Positions 1 through 8,126 of a stretch of DNA of 64,000 nt are shown here, one piece after another. Both the position numbers and the translations under genes were made by a program. Source of the DNA: Halobacteriales archaeon QS_1_68_20 (GTDB taxonomy: Archaea > Halobacteriota > Halobacteria > Halobacteriales > PXRE01); NCBI GenBank assembly GCA_003021085.1, contig PXRE01000014.1, positions 1-64,000 of the forward strand, written 5' to 3'. The notes beneath the pieces are model-generated. The model worked only from the letters and a program-made list of their open reading frames with translations, was not told the DNA's origin and made no database searches. Every line of letters begins with the position of its first letter. The first letter of the stretch is position 1.

Positions 1-435
1 GTGGGGCATCGCCACCAGCGGCTGGGTGTTCTGGAGCTGGCTCTGGTCGAACTGGGCGCCTGGGACGTCGAACAGGTCGATCGTCAGGTGGTCGGCGCCA
101 CCCGGTTCGACGTAGTCGCTGACGCCGATCACGCTCCCGGTGACCTGGCCCTCGAAGAGCCTGCCGTCGTGGATCGTGACGAATCCACCCCGCTCGAGGA
201 TCGCCGAGTCGACCACGACCGTGGTCCCGTCGCTGGTCTGGTTCTGGAACTCGACGGCCCCGAAGGGTGCGTCCTGCTGGGCCGAGGCGGCGCCCGTCGC
301 GGCGGACGCCCCGAGGGTGAACGCCGTCGAGGCGGCGATGCCTTTTCGCAGGACGCCTCGACGGGAATCGAGCCACTGGTCGAGGCTGGTTCTGACGTCC
401 GGTCGCCGGCGCTCGGTGTCGTTGTCTCGGGTCAT
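1..435 (-). CDS. Tat-exported DUF7282-like protein, C-terminus outside window
   Basis: The reverse strand reads from ATG at 435 and is still open at base 1, so only the first 145 residues are present. The N-terminus carries a twin-arginine signal (SRRGVLRKG, then an Ala-rich stretch ending ASAQQ), so the mature protein should be exported folded. What follows (an FQNQTSDG block, VVVDSAILERGGFV, GSVIGVSDYVEPGGAD, DLFDVPGA) resembles the DUF7282 domain found repeatedly in haloarchaeal surface proteins. The molecular function of that domain is unknown. It is divergent from the pilin gene at 719. Confidence in the gene is high, in the domain name moderate. Confidence 0.8.
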   Translation of the reverse strand, partial: MTRDNDTERRRPDVRTSLDQWLDSRRGVLRKGIAASTAFTLGASAATGAASAQQDAPFGAVEFQNQTSDGTTVVVDSAILERGGFVTIHDGRLFEGQVTGSVIGVSDYVEPGGADHLTIDLFDVPGAQFDQSQLQNTQPLVAMPH

Positions 436-718
436 AGTTGACTGGGGAGGGTTACAGGGCACTGCCGGCGCACCTGGCCCTATAGGTAGTAACGCTACCA
501 GACGTAGTTAAGCGCCGCCGACCGTTTCTGGGAGTACAGCCGCCGTACCTGCGTAATTCGATAGTATTTCACCGTTTACCGTCGGAAACTCGGAGTTACC
601 CGGACGCGATCAGTTCTGGCCGGGACCCGGTTCGGGCACGCGAGCGGACCCGTGTCCGTCGGTTGGCCAAAATGCAATTATACCGAGTCCACGTGCAATC
701 GGGAAATTGGCGAAACGA

Positions 719-1090
719 ATGAAGAAGAGTCCCACCCCGACCCGAAGTCGTGCCGTCTCGACGGTCATCGGCGTCATCCTGATGGTCGCGGTCACGGTGG
801 TGCTGGCGGCGGCCGTCGGGACGTACGTCCTCGACCTGGGCGACGATGTCCGCACGAACCCCCAGGCCTCGGTTTCGTTCGAGGAGGACGGGAACGACGT
901 GACGATACAGGTCAAGGCGGTCCAGCGCGCGGACGCCATCGATGTCTCCGGTGACTGCGGAACGGCCCCCCTCGCACCCGAAGCCGGGGCTCGCGCGACC
1001 GTCACCTGTAGCCCCGGGGACACCATCGTCGTGACGGCGACGTACAACAACCACGAGGTCCAGTTACAGGAGTACGAGTTCGAGGGCTGA
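719..1090 (+). CDS. Type IV pilin N-terminal domain protein (archaeal pilin-like)
   Basis: 123 residues starting MKKSPTPTRSRAVSTVIGVI. The short basic leader followed by RAVSTVIGVILMVAVTVVLA is the class III signal peptide of archaeal pilins: prepilin peptidase (PibD) cuts before the hydrophobic segment, and that helix packs in the filament core. After the helix come YVLDLGDDV and a beta-rich head with one pair of cysteines (DCG and VTCSPGD), as in the DUF1628/Pilin_N family. A TATA-like ATTATA lies about 40 bases upstream at 678. A TTG at 707 is in frame, but the ATG gives the usual leader length. It could be a minor adhesion pilin; no assembly ATPase is nearby. Confidence 0.85.
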   Translation: MKKSPTPTRSRAVSTVIGVILMVAVTVVLAAAVGTYVLDLGDDVRTNPQASVSFEEDGNDVTIQVKAVQRADAIDVSGDCGTAPLAPEAGARATVTCSPGDTIVVTATYNNHEVQLQEYEFEG

Positions 1091-1186
1091 CGTGGTCGCC
1101 GCCGCTGGGGCCGCTCCTGTTCCGCGATCCTACAGAGCGACCTGTCTCGACGCGGCGTTTAAACTCCGGCGTACCTACGGAGGCGT

Positions 1187-2908
1187 ATGAACCACGACAG
1201 TGCGGACCGCGGCAAGGACGACGAGTTACCGTCCGCGGAGGTCACCGAAGGCGTCGAGCGCGCGCCCCACCGGGCGATGTTCCGGGCGATGGGCTACGAC
1301 GACGCGGACTTCGACTCCCCGATGGTCGGCATCGCCAACCCGGCGGCGGACGTCACGCCCTGTAACGTCCACCTCGACGACGTCGCTGGGGCGGCCTACG
1401 ACGCCGCGGACGTGGCCGGCGGGATGCCCATCGAGTTCGGCACCATCACCATCTCCGACGCCATCTCGATGGGCACCGAGGGGATGAAGGCCTCGCTCAT
1501 CTCCCGGGAGGTCATCGCGGACTCAGTCGAACTCGTCGCGTTCGGCGAGCGCATGGACGGCCTGGTCACCATCGGCGGCTGTGACAAGAACATGCCGGGG
1601 ATGATGATGGCCGCCATCCGGACGGACCTGCCCAGCGTGTTCCTCTACGGCGGGTCCATCATGCCCGGCGAGCACGAGGGCCGGGAGGTCACTATCCAGA
1701 ACGTCTTCGAAGGAGTGGGAGCGGTCGCCCACGGCGACATGACCGGGGACGAACTGGACGACCTCGAACGGCACGCCTGCCCGGGCGCTGGCGCGTGCGG
1801 CGGGATGTTCACTGCGAATACCATGGCCTCTATCTCCGAAGCCATCGGGTTCGCGCCGCTCGGCACCTCGTCGCCGCCGGCCGAGGACGAGGACCGCTAC
1901 GAGGTAGCCCGCCAGAGCGGTGAACTCGCCGTGGAAGCGGTCGAGGCCCGCCGACGTCCCTCGGACTTTCTCACGCGCGAGTCCTTCGAGAACGCCATCG
2001 CGCTACAGGTCGCCGTCGGTGGATCCACGAACGCCGTGCTCCACCTGCTGGCCATGGCCGCCGAGGCCGGAATCGATCTCGACATCGAGACGTTCAACGA
2101 GGTCAGCGCCCGGACGCCGAAGATCGCCGACCTCCAGCCCGGCGGCGAGAAGGTCATGAACGACCTCCACGAAGTCGGCGGCGTCCCGGTCGTCCTCCGG
2201 GAACTGCTGGAGGCCGACCTGCTCGACGGCGACGCGCTCACGGTAACGGGCGAGACCATGGCCGAGGCCATCGAACGGGTCGAACCGCCCCGGATCGACG
2301 ATCTGGGCGCCGACTTCCTTCACACCGTCGAGGACCCCATCCACGAGCGGGGTGCCATCCGCATCCTCACTGGCAACCTCGCACCGGAGGGTGCGGTCAT
2401 CAAGATCACCGGCGAGGACCACCTCCGCCACGAGGGGCCGGTCCGGGTCTTCGAGAACGAGGAGAACGCGATGAAGTACGTCCAGGGGGGCCGCGTCGAC
2501 AGCGGCGACGTGCTGTGCATCCGCAACGAGGGCCCGCGCGGCGGCCCGGGCATGCGCGAGATGCTCGGGGTCACCGCCGCCGTCGCCGGCCACGGCCACG
2601 CCGACGATGTCGCGCTGTTCACGGACGGCCGCTTCTCCGGGGCGACCCGGGGATTCTCCATCGGCCACGTCGCCCCGGAGGCCTACGTCGGCGGTCCCAT
2701 CGCCGCGCTGGCGGACGGCGACACCGTGACCATCGACGTGGACGCGCTGGAACTCTCGGTCGACCTCCCGGACGACGAGATCCAGCACCGCCTCGAAGAC
2801 CACGACCCGGACCCGGCCTACACGAACGGCGTCCTCGCGAAGTACGGCCGGGCCTTCGGGTCCGCCGCCGACGGCGCGGTGACCAACCCCGGCGTCCGCG
2901 GGGAGTAA
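1187..2908 (+). CDS. ilvD: Dihydroxy-acid dehydratase IlvD
   Basis: 573 residues, the normal IlvD length. It dehydrates 2,3-dihydroxy-isovalerate and 2,3-dihydroxy-3-methylvalerate to the 2-oxoacids of valine, leucine and isoleucine synthesis. The three cluster cysteines are visible: TPCNVHL near residue 59, [13 protein letters not shown] near 131 and [16 protein letters not shown] near 199. GGSTNAVLH and [11 protein letters not shown] are further family signatures. It stands alone here, with no other ilv/leu genes in the window; the SDR gene downstream begins 58 bases later and shares its direction, though a functional link is not evident. Confidence 0.97.
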   Translation: MNHDSADRGKDDELPSAEVTEGVERAPHRAMFRAMGYDDADFDSPMVGIANPAADVTPCNVHLDDVAGAAYDAADVAGGMPIEFGTITISDAISMGTEGMKASLISREVIADSVELVAFGERMDGLVTIGGCDKNMPGMMMAAIRTDLPSVFLYGGSIMPGEHEGREVTIQNVFEGVGAVAHGDMTGDELDDLERHACPGAGACGGMFTANTMASISEAIGFAPLGTSSPPAEDEDRYEVARQSGELAVEAVEARRRPSDFLTRESFENAIALQVAVGGSTNAVLHLLAMAAEAGIDLDIETFNEVSARTPKIADLQPGGEKVMNDLHEVGGVPVVLRELLEADLLDGDALTVTGETMAEAIERVEPPRIDDLGADFLHTVEDPIHERGAIRILTGNLAPEGAVIKITGEDHLRHEGPVRVFENEENAMKYVQGGRVDSGDVLCIRNEGPRGGPGMREMLGVTAAVAGHGHADDVALFTDGRFSGATRGFSIGHVAPEAYVGGPIAALADGDTVTIDVDALELSVDLPDDEIQHRLEDHDPDPAYTNGVLAKYGRAFGSAADGAVTNPGVRGE

Positions 2909-2966
2909 AACGAGAACCGCACCGCCGTCAAAATGTTGATGGTCCGAGAGTTCGGTGGTGCGGACG

Positions 2967-3758
2967 ATGACGGCTGGACGCACCGGTCCGGAGACGGCCC
3001 TGGTCACGGGTGCATCGCGCGGGATCGGTCTCGAACTGACGAAACTGTTCGCCAGCGACGGGGCGGACGTGCTGCTTGCCGCCCGTAGCGAGGGGAAGAT
3101 GGAGTCCATCGCCGAGGACCTCCGGGAGCGCCACGGCGTCGAGGCGGCCGTCTTCCCCGCCGACCTCGCGGAGCAGGGCGCCGCCAGGGACCTCTACGAC
3201 CGGGTCACCGACGCGGGTTACGAGGTGGACGCGCTGGTCAACAACGCCGGGTTCGGCGTCTCCGGCCGGTTCCTGGAGACCGACCTCGACCAGGAACTGG
3301 ACGTCGCTCACCTGCAGGTCCAGACCGTCACCGTCCTCACGAAACTGTTGGCCCGCGATATGGCCGACCGCGGCGGCGGGTGGGTCCTCAACAACGCCTC
3401 GATGGCCGGGTTCGCGCCGGTGCCGACCAGCGCCGTCTACGCCGCCTCGAAACACTACGTCCGGTCGCTGTCGGAGGCGCTGGCCGAGGACTTCGTGGAC
3501 GAGGGCATCACCGTGACCGCGCTGTGCCCCGGCGCCACCGACACCGCCTTCATGGAGAACGGGGACTTCGACGAGTCCGCGACCGGCGACGGGGACCTCA
3601 TGGACCCCGAGACGGTCGCCCGCGCGGGCTACGAGGGTCTGCTGGACGGCGAGCGCATCGTCGTCCCCGGCCGACTCAACAGGTTCCGGGTGTTCCTCCG
3701 CCGGTTGATGCCCAGGAAAGCGTACGTCCGGGCCGCCAACAGGATGCAGAACGACTGA
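2967..3758 (+). CDS. Short-chain dehydrogenase/reductase (SDR) family oxidoreductase
   Basis: 263 residues from ATG 2967 (upstream in-frame GTGs at 2955 and 2958 are less likely). Classical SDR features: dinucleotide loop TGASRGIGLEL near the N-terminus, LVNNAGFG, catalytic Ser in NNASMAGF, and the YAASK motif with Tyr and Lys. LCPGATDTAF follows. The C-terminal segment (RFRVFLRRLMPRKAY) is basic and hydrophobic, as in the DltE-like SDRs. It should reduce or oxidise a carbonyl/alcohol with NAD(P)(H); the substrate cannot be told. Confidence 0.93.
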   Translation: MTAGRTGPETALVTGASRGIGLELTKLFASDGADVLLAARSEGKMESIAEDLRERHGVEAAVFPADLAEQGAARDLYDRVTDAGYEVDALVNNAGFGVSGRFLETDLDQELDVAHLQVQTVTVLTKLLARDMADRGGGWVLNNASMAGFAPVPTSAVYAASKHYVRSLSEALAEDFVDEGITVTALCPGATDTAFMENGDFDESATGDGDLMDPETVARAGYEGLLDGERIVVPGRLNRFRVFLRRLMPRKAYVRAANRMQND

Positions 3759-3837
3759 GGCCGACTGCACCCCCGCGTCGTCGCTCCCACGAGTGGCCGG
3801 CGGAAGCGTTATATCGGTCAGTTTGTAAAGGTATGCC

Positions 3838-4212
3838 ATGGTACTGGGGATCCTGGGGGAAGTGGCGTTGCTCGTGGTCACTGTCGCGGACGACGCGCTC
3901 CTCTACGTGCCGTTCGACGACCTCGCGCTGTCGGTGGTCGGAGCGGCCTGCGTACTCGGGCACCCGGTACGTCGCCGGGTGCTGTCGCGGCTCACCGACG
4001 AGCCGCGGGTGGAACTGGAGGAACTGGCGGCGACGCTCGCCGACGACGACGCGGTTCCCACCGACGACCCGGACCGCATCGCGGTGGCGTTGCACCACAA
4101 CCACCTCCCGCGACTCGACGACGAACTGTACGTCGAGTACGACCACCGCAACGGTGACGTGGTGCTCTGGAAGGACCCGGAGACGGTCACGGCGAAACTG
4201 GACGCCGACTGA
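3838..4212 (+). CDS. Small protein with DUF7344-like helical domain and hydrophobic N-terminus
   Basis: 124 residues from ATG 3838. An N-terminal hydrophobic stretch (LGILGEVALLVVTVA) precedes a segment resembling haloarchaeal DUF7344 winged-helix domains: LGHPVRRRVLSRL, then VELEELAATLA, then HHNHLPRLDDELYVEYD, where a wing would be. A TATA-like TTATAT lies about 28 bases upstream, so the mRNA is probably leaderless. It may be a small DNA-binding protein. I see no second functional motif. Confidence 0.7.
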   Translation: MVLGILGEVALLVVTVADDALLYVPFDDLALSVVGAACVLGHPVRRRVLSRLTDEPRVELEELAATLADDDAVPTDDPDRIAVALHHNHLPRLDDELYVEYDHRNGDVVLWKDPETVTAKLDAD

Positions 4213-4257
4213 GCGGACTCCGCACCCTTTTACCCGCCCGTCCGCTACGAACTGCCA

Positions 4258-4911
4258 ATGAGCGACACCGAGCGCGTGGCGGCGACGTGTCCGTCCTGCT
4301 CGCCGGACCTGGAGACGGTCCACGAGGTGCTGAAGTCGGGCAGCCAGGCGACCGTCCGGTGCACGGAGTGTGGGCACGTCCACAAGACCCGGATCGAACA
4401 GCGGCAGACGAAAGAGACCGACGTGGTCGTCTCCCAGGACGGGGAGTCGTTCACCGCGACGGCCGACGTGCCGGTCGACGAGACGCTGGCGACCGGCGAG
4501 GAGTTCGTGCTGGACGCCCCCGAGGCGCTGATGACCGTCCGGATCACCAGCCTGCAACTGGACGGCGACCGCCGGGAGGAGGAGGCAACGGCCCAGGACG
4601 TCCGGACCATCTGGACCCGGGCGGTCGACAACGTCGCGGTGAACGTCACGGTCCACCCGAAGGAGGGCGTCGACGGGGAGTCCCGTAGCGTCACGGTCCG
4701 CGTGCCGGGGGACACGGAGTTCGTCGTCGGCGAGGTGACGGAGTACGGCGACGAGGCGTTCGATGTCGAGGGCGTCGTCGTCCGCCAGGACGCCGTGGGG
4801 TACGACCACGACAAACTGGACCACCCGGGCGACGCCGTCGTCGCCAAGGACGTCAAGCGCGTCTACGCCCGGGACACGACCGCGACCACGAGCGCGTGGT
4901 CGGCCTGGTGA
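4258..4911 (+). CDS. HVO_0476-family zinc finger protein
   Basis: 217 residues. The N-terminus carries two Cys pairs that can bind one zinc: ATCPSCSPD and VRCTECGHVH. The rest is beta-rich and acidic (FVLDAPEALMTVRIT, DAFDVEGVVVRQDA and similar). This matches the haloarchaeal HVO_0476 family, whose function is unknown. The stop is one base before the ATG of pcm, so the two are almost certainly co-transcribed and translationally close. That coupling is the only functional hint. Confidence 0.85.
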   Translation: MSDTERVAATCPSCSPDLETVHEVLKSGSQATVRCTECGHVHKTRIEQRQTKETDVVVSQDGESFTATADVPVDETLATGEEFVLDAPEALMTVRITSLQLDGDRREEEATAQDVRTIWTRAVDNVAVNVTVHPKEGVDGESRSVTVRVPGDTEFVVGEVTEYGDEAFDVEGVVVRQDAVGYDHDKLDHPGDAVVAKDVKRVYARDTTATTSAWSAW

Positions 4912-4912
4912 G

Positions 4913-5566
4913 ATGTTCGGGGGCGACGGCGACACCGACGTCGAAGACGCCCGCCGACGCCTCGTCGAGCGCCTCCAGCGGCAGGGCCGCCTCGGCGACG
5001 GTGCCGTCGCCGACGCGATGCGGGCGGTCCCCCGCCACGAGTTCGTCCCCGAGGGCCGCCAGGACGACGCTTACGCCGACCGACCGCTCCCCATCGGCCA
5101 GGGCCAGACCATCAGCGCGCCGCACATGGTGGCCACGATGGTGGACCTGCTGGACGCCGAGCGGGGCGACGAGGTGCTGGAAATCGGCACCGGCTGTGGC
5201 TACCACGCGGCCGTCACGGCCGAAGTGGTCGGCCCGGAGAACCTCTACACCGTCGAGTACCACGCGGCGCTAGCCGACAGCGCCCGCGACACGCTGGCCG
5301 ACCTGGGCTACGGGGAGGTCCACGTCCGCGTCGGCGACGGCCACGAGGGGTGGCCCGAACACGCCCACTACGACGCCGCGTACCTGACCGCCGCGCCCGC
5401 CGCGATACCCCCGAAGGTGGTCGAACAGGTCCGGCCCGGCGGAGTGGTGCTGGCCCCCGTCGGCGAGGGCCGGCAGCGCCTGGTCCGCACGACGGTCGGC
5501 GACGACGGCATCGTCGACCGCGAGGACCACGGCGGCGTCCGCTTCGTCCGGATGCAGGGCGACTAG
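4913..5566 (+). CDS. pcm: Protein-L-isoaspartate O-methyltransferase
   Basis: 217 residues. Transfers methyl from SAM to L-isoaspartyl residues of aged proteins, starting their repair. Family signatures: MRAVPRHEFVPEG, DRPLPIGQGQTISAPHMVA, and SAM motif I VLEIGTGCGYHAAV. The motif LTAAPAAIPPKVVEQ and the PVGEG block complete the fold. The start at 4913 is one base after the preceding stop, and Met-Phe-Gly-Gly begins a typical short acidic lead. It is convergent with the membrane protein at 5651; the palindrome at 5607 sits between them. Confidence 0.96.
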   Translation: MFGGDGDTDVEDARRRLVERLQRQGRLGDGAVADAMRAVPRHEFVPEGRQDDAYADRPLPIGQGQTISAPHMVATMVDLLDAERGDEVLEIGTGCGYHAAVTAEVVGPENLYTVEYHAALADSARDTLADLGYGEVHVRVGDGHEGWPEHAHYDAAYLTAAPAAIPPKVVEQVRPGGVVLAPVGEGRQRLVRTTVGDDGIVDREDHGGVRFVRMQGD

Positions 5567-5606
5567 TCGCCCGCGCTCGTCTCCTGTCGCCGACCGTCCC
5601 GGGGCC

Positions 5607-5636
5607 TATATGAATATATGTGCATATGTTCATATA
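5607..5636. repeat. 30-bp AT-rich palindrome, copy 1 of 3
   Basis: TATATGAATATATG starts a 30-bp imperfect palindrome that ends CATATGTTCATATA. Only one arm pair and the centre fail to match. It lies between the convergent genes pcm and the 5651 membrane protein. Copies 2 (17868) and 3 (62823) are nearly the same sequence. It is strikingly AT-rich against a GC-rich background. There is no T-run downstream, so it does not look like a simple terminator. Confidence 0.9.
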
Positions 5637-5650
5637 TCCGCCAGGACGGA

Positions 5651-6091
5651 TCACAGCATCCCGAGCGTGGTGACGGCGACGACCGCGTAGACGACTGCCA
5701 GTCCGAGGAGGGCGAGGGCGTCGTGCGGGTGGAAGTCGGTCGTCGCCGCCTCGTGGCCGGCCAAGCGGACGAGCGCGCCCACGGACAGCAGGAGGCCGTA
5801 GGTGAACCGGAGCGACGACCGGACCGTCGCCCCGACGCCGTCGTGGAGTTGTCGCTCGCTCGCGGCCAGGAGTTCGATGCCCGTGGCGTGCAGGAACACC
5901 ATCGGGACGCCCAGCAACGTGGCGAGGACGACGTAGTTGCTCGGGAGCGAGGGCGTCGGCCCGAGGCGGCCACACAGCGACTGGATTCGCGCCGATAGCA
6001 GGGCGGGCGCGCAGACGAGGCCGGCGACGCTGCCCGCGGCGACGCCGAGAGCCGACAGAAGGAGGATCCTACCGATCGTATCGAGGACCAT
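5651..6091 (-). CDS. Four-helix membrane protein, unknown function
   Basis: 146 residues with about four hydrophobic segments: residues near 8-28, 52-72, 97-112 and 125-145 (for example NYVVLATLLGVPMVFLHATG). Between them is an amphipathic loop with IQSLCGRLG. Family not recognised; similar small membrane proteins are common in haloarchaea. It converges on pcm and its stop is about 15 bases from the 5607 palindrome. Confidence 0.75.
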   Translation of the reverse strand: MVLDTIGRILLLSALGVAAGSVAGLVCAPALLSARIQSLCGRLGPTPSLPSNYVVLATLLGVPMVFLHATGIELLAASERQLHDGVGATVRSSLRFTYGLLLSVGALVRLAGHEAATTDFHPHDALALLGLAVVYAVVAVTTLGML

Positions 6092-6186
6092 ACCGCCAGT
6101 TTTCGACGGCTAGCGAGAACTCTTGTGTCGGGGTACGCACGGATGCGGACGGTCCGGAACCCCGGCGTGTCCCCCGGCGCCGGCGT

Positions 6187-6777
6187 TCAGAAGGAGACGT
6201 CGGTTTCGAGGCCCTCGGTCGCCTCGTCGAGGCCGTCCTCCTGGACGTCCTGGGCGAGTCGGGTCGCGAGGTCGCTGTCGGCGAGGATCTCGTCGAAGCG
6301 GTCGCGGAAGCGTTCGTTGGCCCGGAGCGATCGGTTCCGGGCCTCGCGGGCGTGGGCGTACCGCCGGACGGCGTCGGCGTTGGTACCGAGTTCGTCCGCG
6401 ACGGTCTCGGGCGGTTCCGAATCGAGCAGGTCCTCGGCGGCGTCGGCGTCGAACGCCGGGTCGAGGTCCTCGTCGGTGACCAGATGGAGGTCCATGCGGA
6501 CCTGGAAGGCATCGTGGCGGGACACCGAGAGGGCGTCGGCGATATCGACGTCGTCGGCGTCGTCGTAGAACTCGGTGGCGACGGTCACGAGTTCGTCCCG
6601 GTCGAAGTCACTGTCGAACTCGTAGCGGTCGGCCATGGTCGCGACGACCTCCTCGACCTCCTCGTCGTCGCGTTCGTCGGTGAGCGACCCCCGCACCTCC
6701 TCCTGGCGCTCTGTGACGGCCTCCTCGCCGGAGACCGACACGAAGATGTCGCGCAGTTCTTCGGTTTTGTCGTCCAT
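6187..6777 (-). CDS. Conditioned medium-induced protein 4 (Cmi4) family
   Basis: 196 residues from ATG 6777 (MDDKTEELRDIF); an in-frame GTG at 6810 would add an atypical lead. The protein is acidic and helical: TERQEEVRG, DSDFDRDELVTVATEFY, ADALSVSRHDAFQVRMDLHL, ANERFRDRFDEIL. ALSVSRHDAFQ and ADELGTNADAVRRYAHAREA look like helix-turn-helix segments. It resembles haloarchaeal proteins annotated Cmi4, first noticed as induced by conditioned medium; their molecular role is unknown. Divergent from the bioY remnant. Confidence 0.75.
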   Translation of the reverse strand: MDDKTEELRDIFVSVSGEEAVTERQEEVRGSLTDERDDEEVEEVVATMADRYEFDSDFDRDELVTVATEFYDDADDVDIADALSVSRHDAFQVRMDLHLVTDEDLDPAFDADAAEDLLDSEPPETVADELGTNADAVRRYAHAREARNRSLRANERFRDRFDEILADSDLATRLAQDVQEDGLDEATEGLETDVSF

Positions 6778-6988
6778 CGTGGTGAGGTAGTTATCGGACG
6801 CCCCAACCACAAAAACCTGTTGCCGTCAGGACGCCCTGAACACCAGGTAGAAGCGTCCTAACGGCGGTAAACGCCGATTCGCACTCTCGAGGAATCGACG
6901 ATCGTCGGTCCGGATCCCGACGTTCGTACGTTCGCCGACGGACCGGAAACCGGTACGTTGATTGCGGGGTGTGGGGGAACGACCGGAC

Positions 6989-7570
6989 ATGAGTACGCCG
7001 ACCGAAGCAGTCGAACTGGTGGGTGACGAAGTCGTGGGGAACGTCGCGCGCGCAGTGGTGTTCGCGGCCCTCGTGGGCGCGTTCGCCTACTGATCGTTCG
7101 AGTACCCGCTGTCGCCGGCACCGGTCACGCTGCAGGTGTTGGGCGTGTTCCTGGCCGGGATCATGCTCGGCCCCGTCCGGGGAGCGGCGTCGATGACGCT
7201 TTACCTGGCGGCCGGCACCGCCGGGCTCCCCGTCTTCGCCGGCGGCGAACCCGGCCTGGGCGTGATCCTCGGGGCGACCGGCGGCTACCTGCTGTCGTAT
7301 CCCGTCGCGGCGCTCGCCGTCGGTGCCGTCGTCCACGGCGGCCTGGAACTGGGCGACTACGAGGCCACGAGTCTTCCACGACTCGTTGCCGCGATGGCGC
7401 TGGGTACCGTCGTCATCTACGGGTTCGGCGTCCCCTGGATGGCGTACGTGCTGAACCTCTCGCCGACGACCGCGGTGGTCCAGGGTGCAGTCGTCTTCCT
7501 GCCCGCCGAGGCGCTGAAGGCCGCGGCCGCCGTCGGGGTCGTCCGCGACGACGCCGTCACTGCGGCGTGA
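6989..7570 (+). pseudogene. bioY: bioY, biotin ECF transporter S component, interrupted by in-frame TGA
   Basis: One frame from ATG 6989 to 7570 encodes a complete BioY, the membrane subunit that binds biotin. It is broken by TGA at 7091-7093 (codon 35). Before the stop is VARAVVFAALVGAFAY; after it the BioY core continues without shift: PLSPAPVTLQVLGVFLAG, GPVRGAASMTLYLAAGTAG, LPVFAGG, GATGGYLLSYP, GVPWMAYVL. A single base change could restore it. The remaining 160 codons look undamaged, so the stop is recent, an error, or read through. The following ABC/EcfT gene is also broken, which supports real decay. Confidence 0.85.
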
Positions 7571-7598
7571 CCGAAATAGCGGCCGGGGAGCCACACCG

Positions 7599-8036
7599 AT
7601 GATCGAGGTCCGGGACCTGGTCCATCGCTACGAGGGGATCGAACGGCCGGCCGTCGACGGCGTCACGCTCTCGGTCGACGACGGCGAGTTCCTGGTGCTT
7701 GCGGGCCCCAACGGGTCCGGCAAGACGACGCTGGTCCGGCACTTCAACGGCCTGCTGGACCCCGACGACGGCGAGGTGCTGGTGAACGGCCGCTCGGTCG
7801 GCGAGGACCTCGTCGCGGCCCGGACGGCGGTCGGGATGGTGTTCCAGCGCCCCCGGAACCAGTTCGTCGCCGTCGCCTCGCTGAGCCGCGCGTTCGCCCG
7901 CGCCGACCGGTTCGCGCTCGCGCTCCGGGCCCGCTGTTTCGCATGGAACCCGACGCTCCCGCCGCTGGCGTTCGGCCGCGCGGACTACGTCGTCCTGGCC
8001 GCCGCCGCCGCACTCGCCGCGAGTGCGCTGGTGTGA
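7599..8036 (+). pseudogene. bioM-ecfT deletion fusion (ATPase N-terminus joined to EcfT C-terminus)
   Basis: 145 codons. Residues 1-92 are the start of an ECF ATPase (BioM/CbiO type): Walker A GPNGSGKTT at 36-44 and Q-loop VFQRPRNQF near 81-89. At about residue 93 the sequence changes to the last 50 residues of the EcfT transmembrane component: RADRFALALRARCFAWNPTL, then a final membrane helix. The ABC signature, Walker B, the switch His and most of EcfT are missing. An in-frame deletion of roughly 1 kb between the two neighbouring genes explains it. The product cannot hydrolyse ATP as a normal ATPase. Confidence 0.85.
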
Positions 8037-8126
8037 ACTGGGAATTGGTTGTGGATTTTCGCCTCACAGCGTGACGTTGCTTGCGGTGTGACAAGAGTTA
8101 AGGGGGCGCTCCACGCCTCATAGCAC

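Noticed and set aside
5607-5636. Intrinsic terminator between convergent genes
   Set aside because: No T-run follows, and copy 2 is not between convergent genes; the same dyad recurs with compensatory changes, pointing to a binding site.
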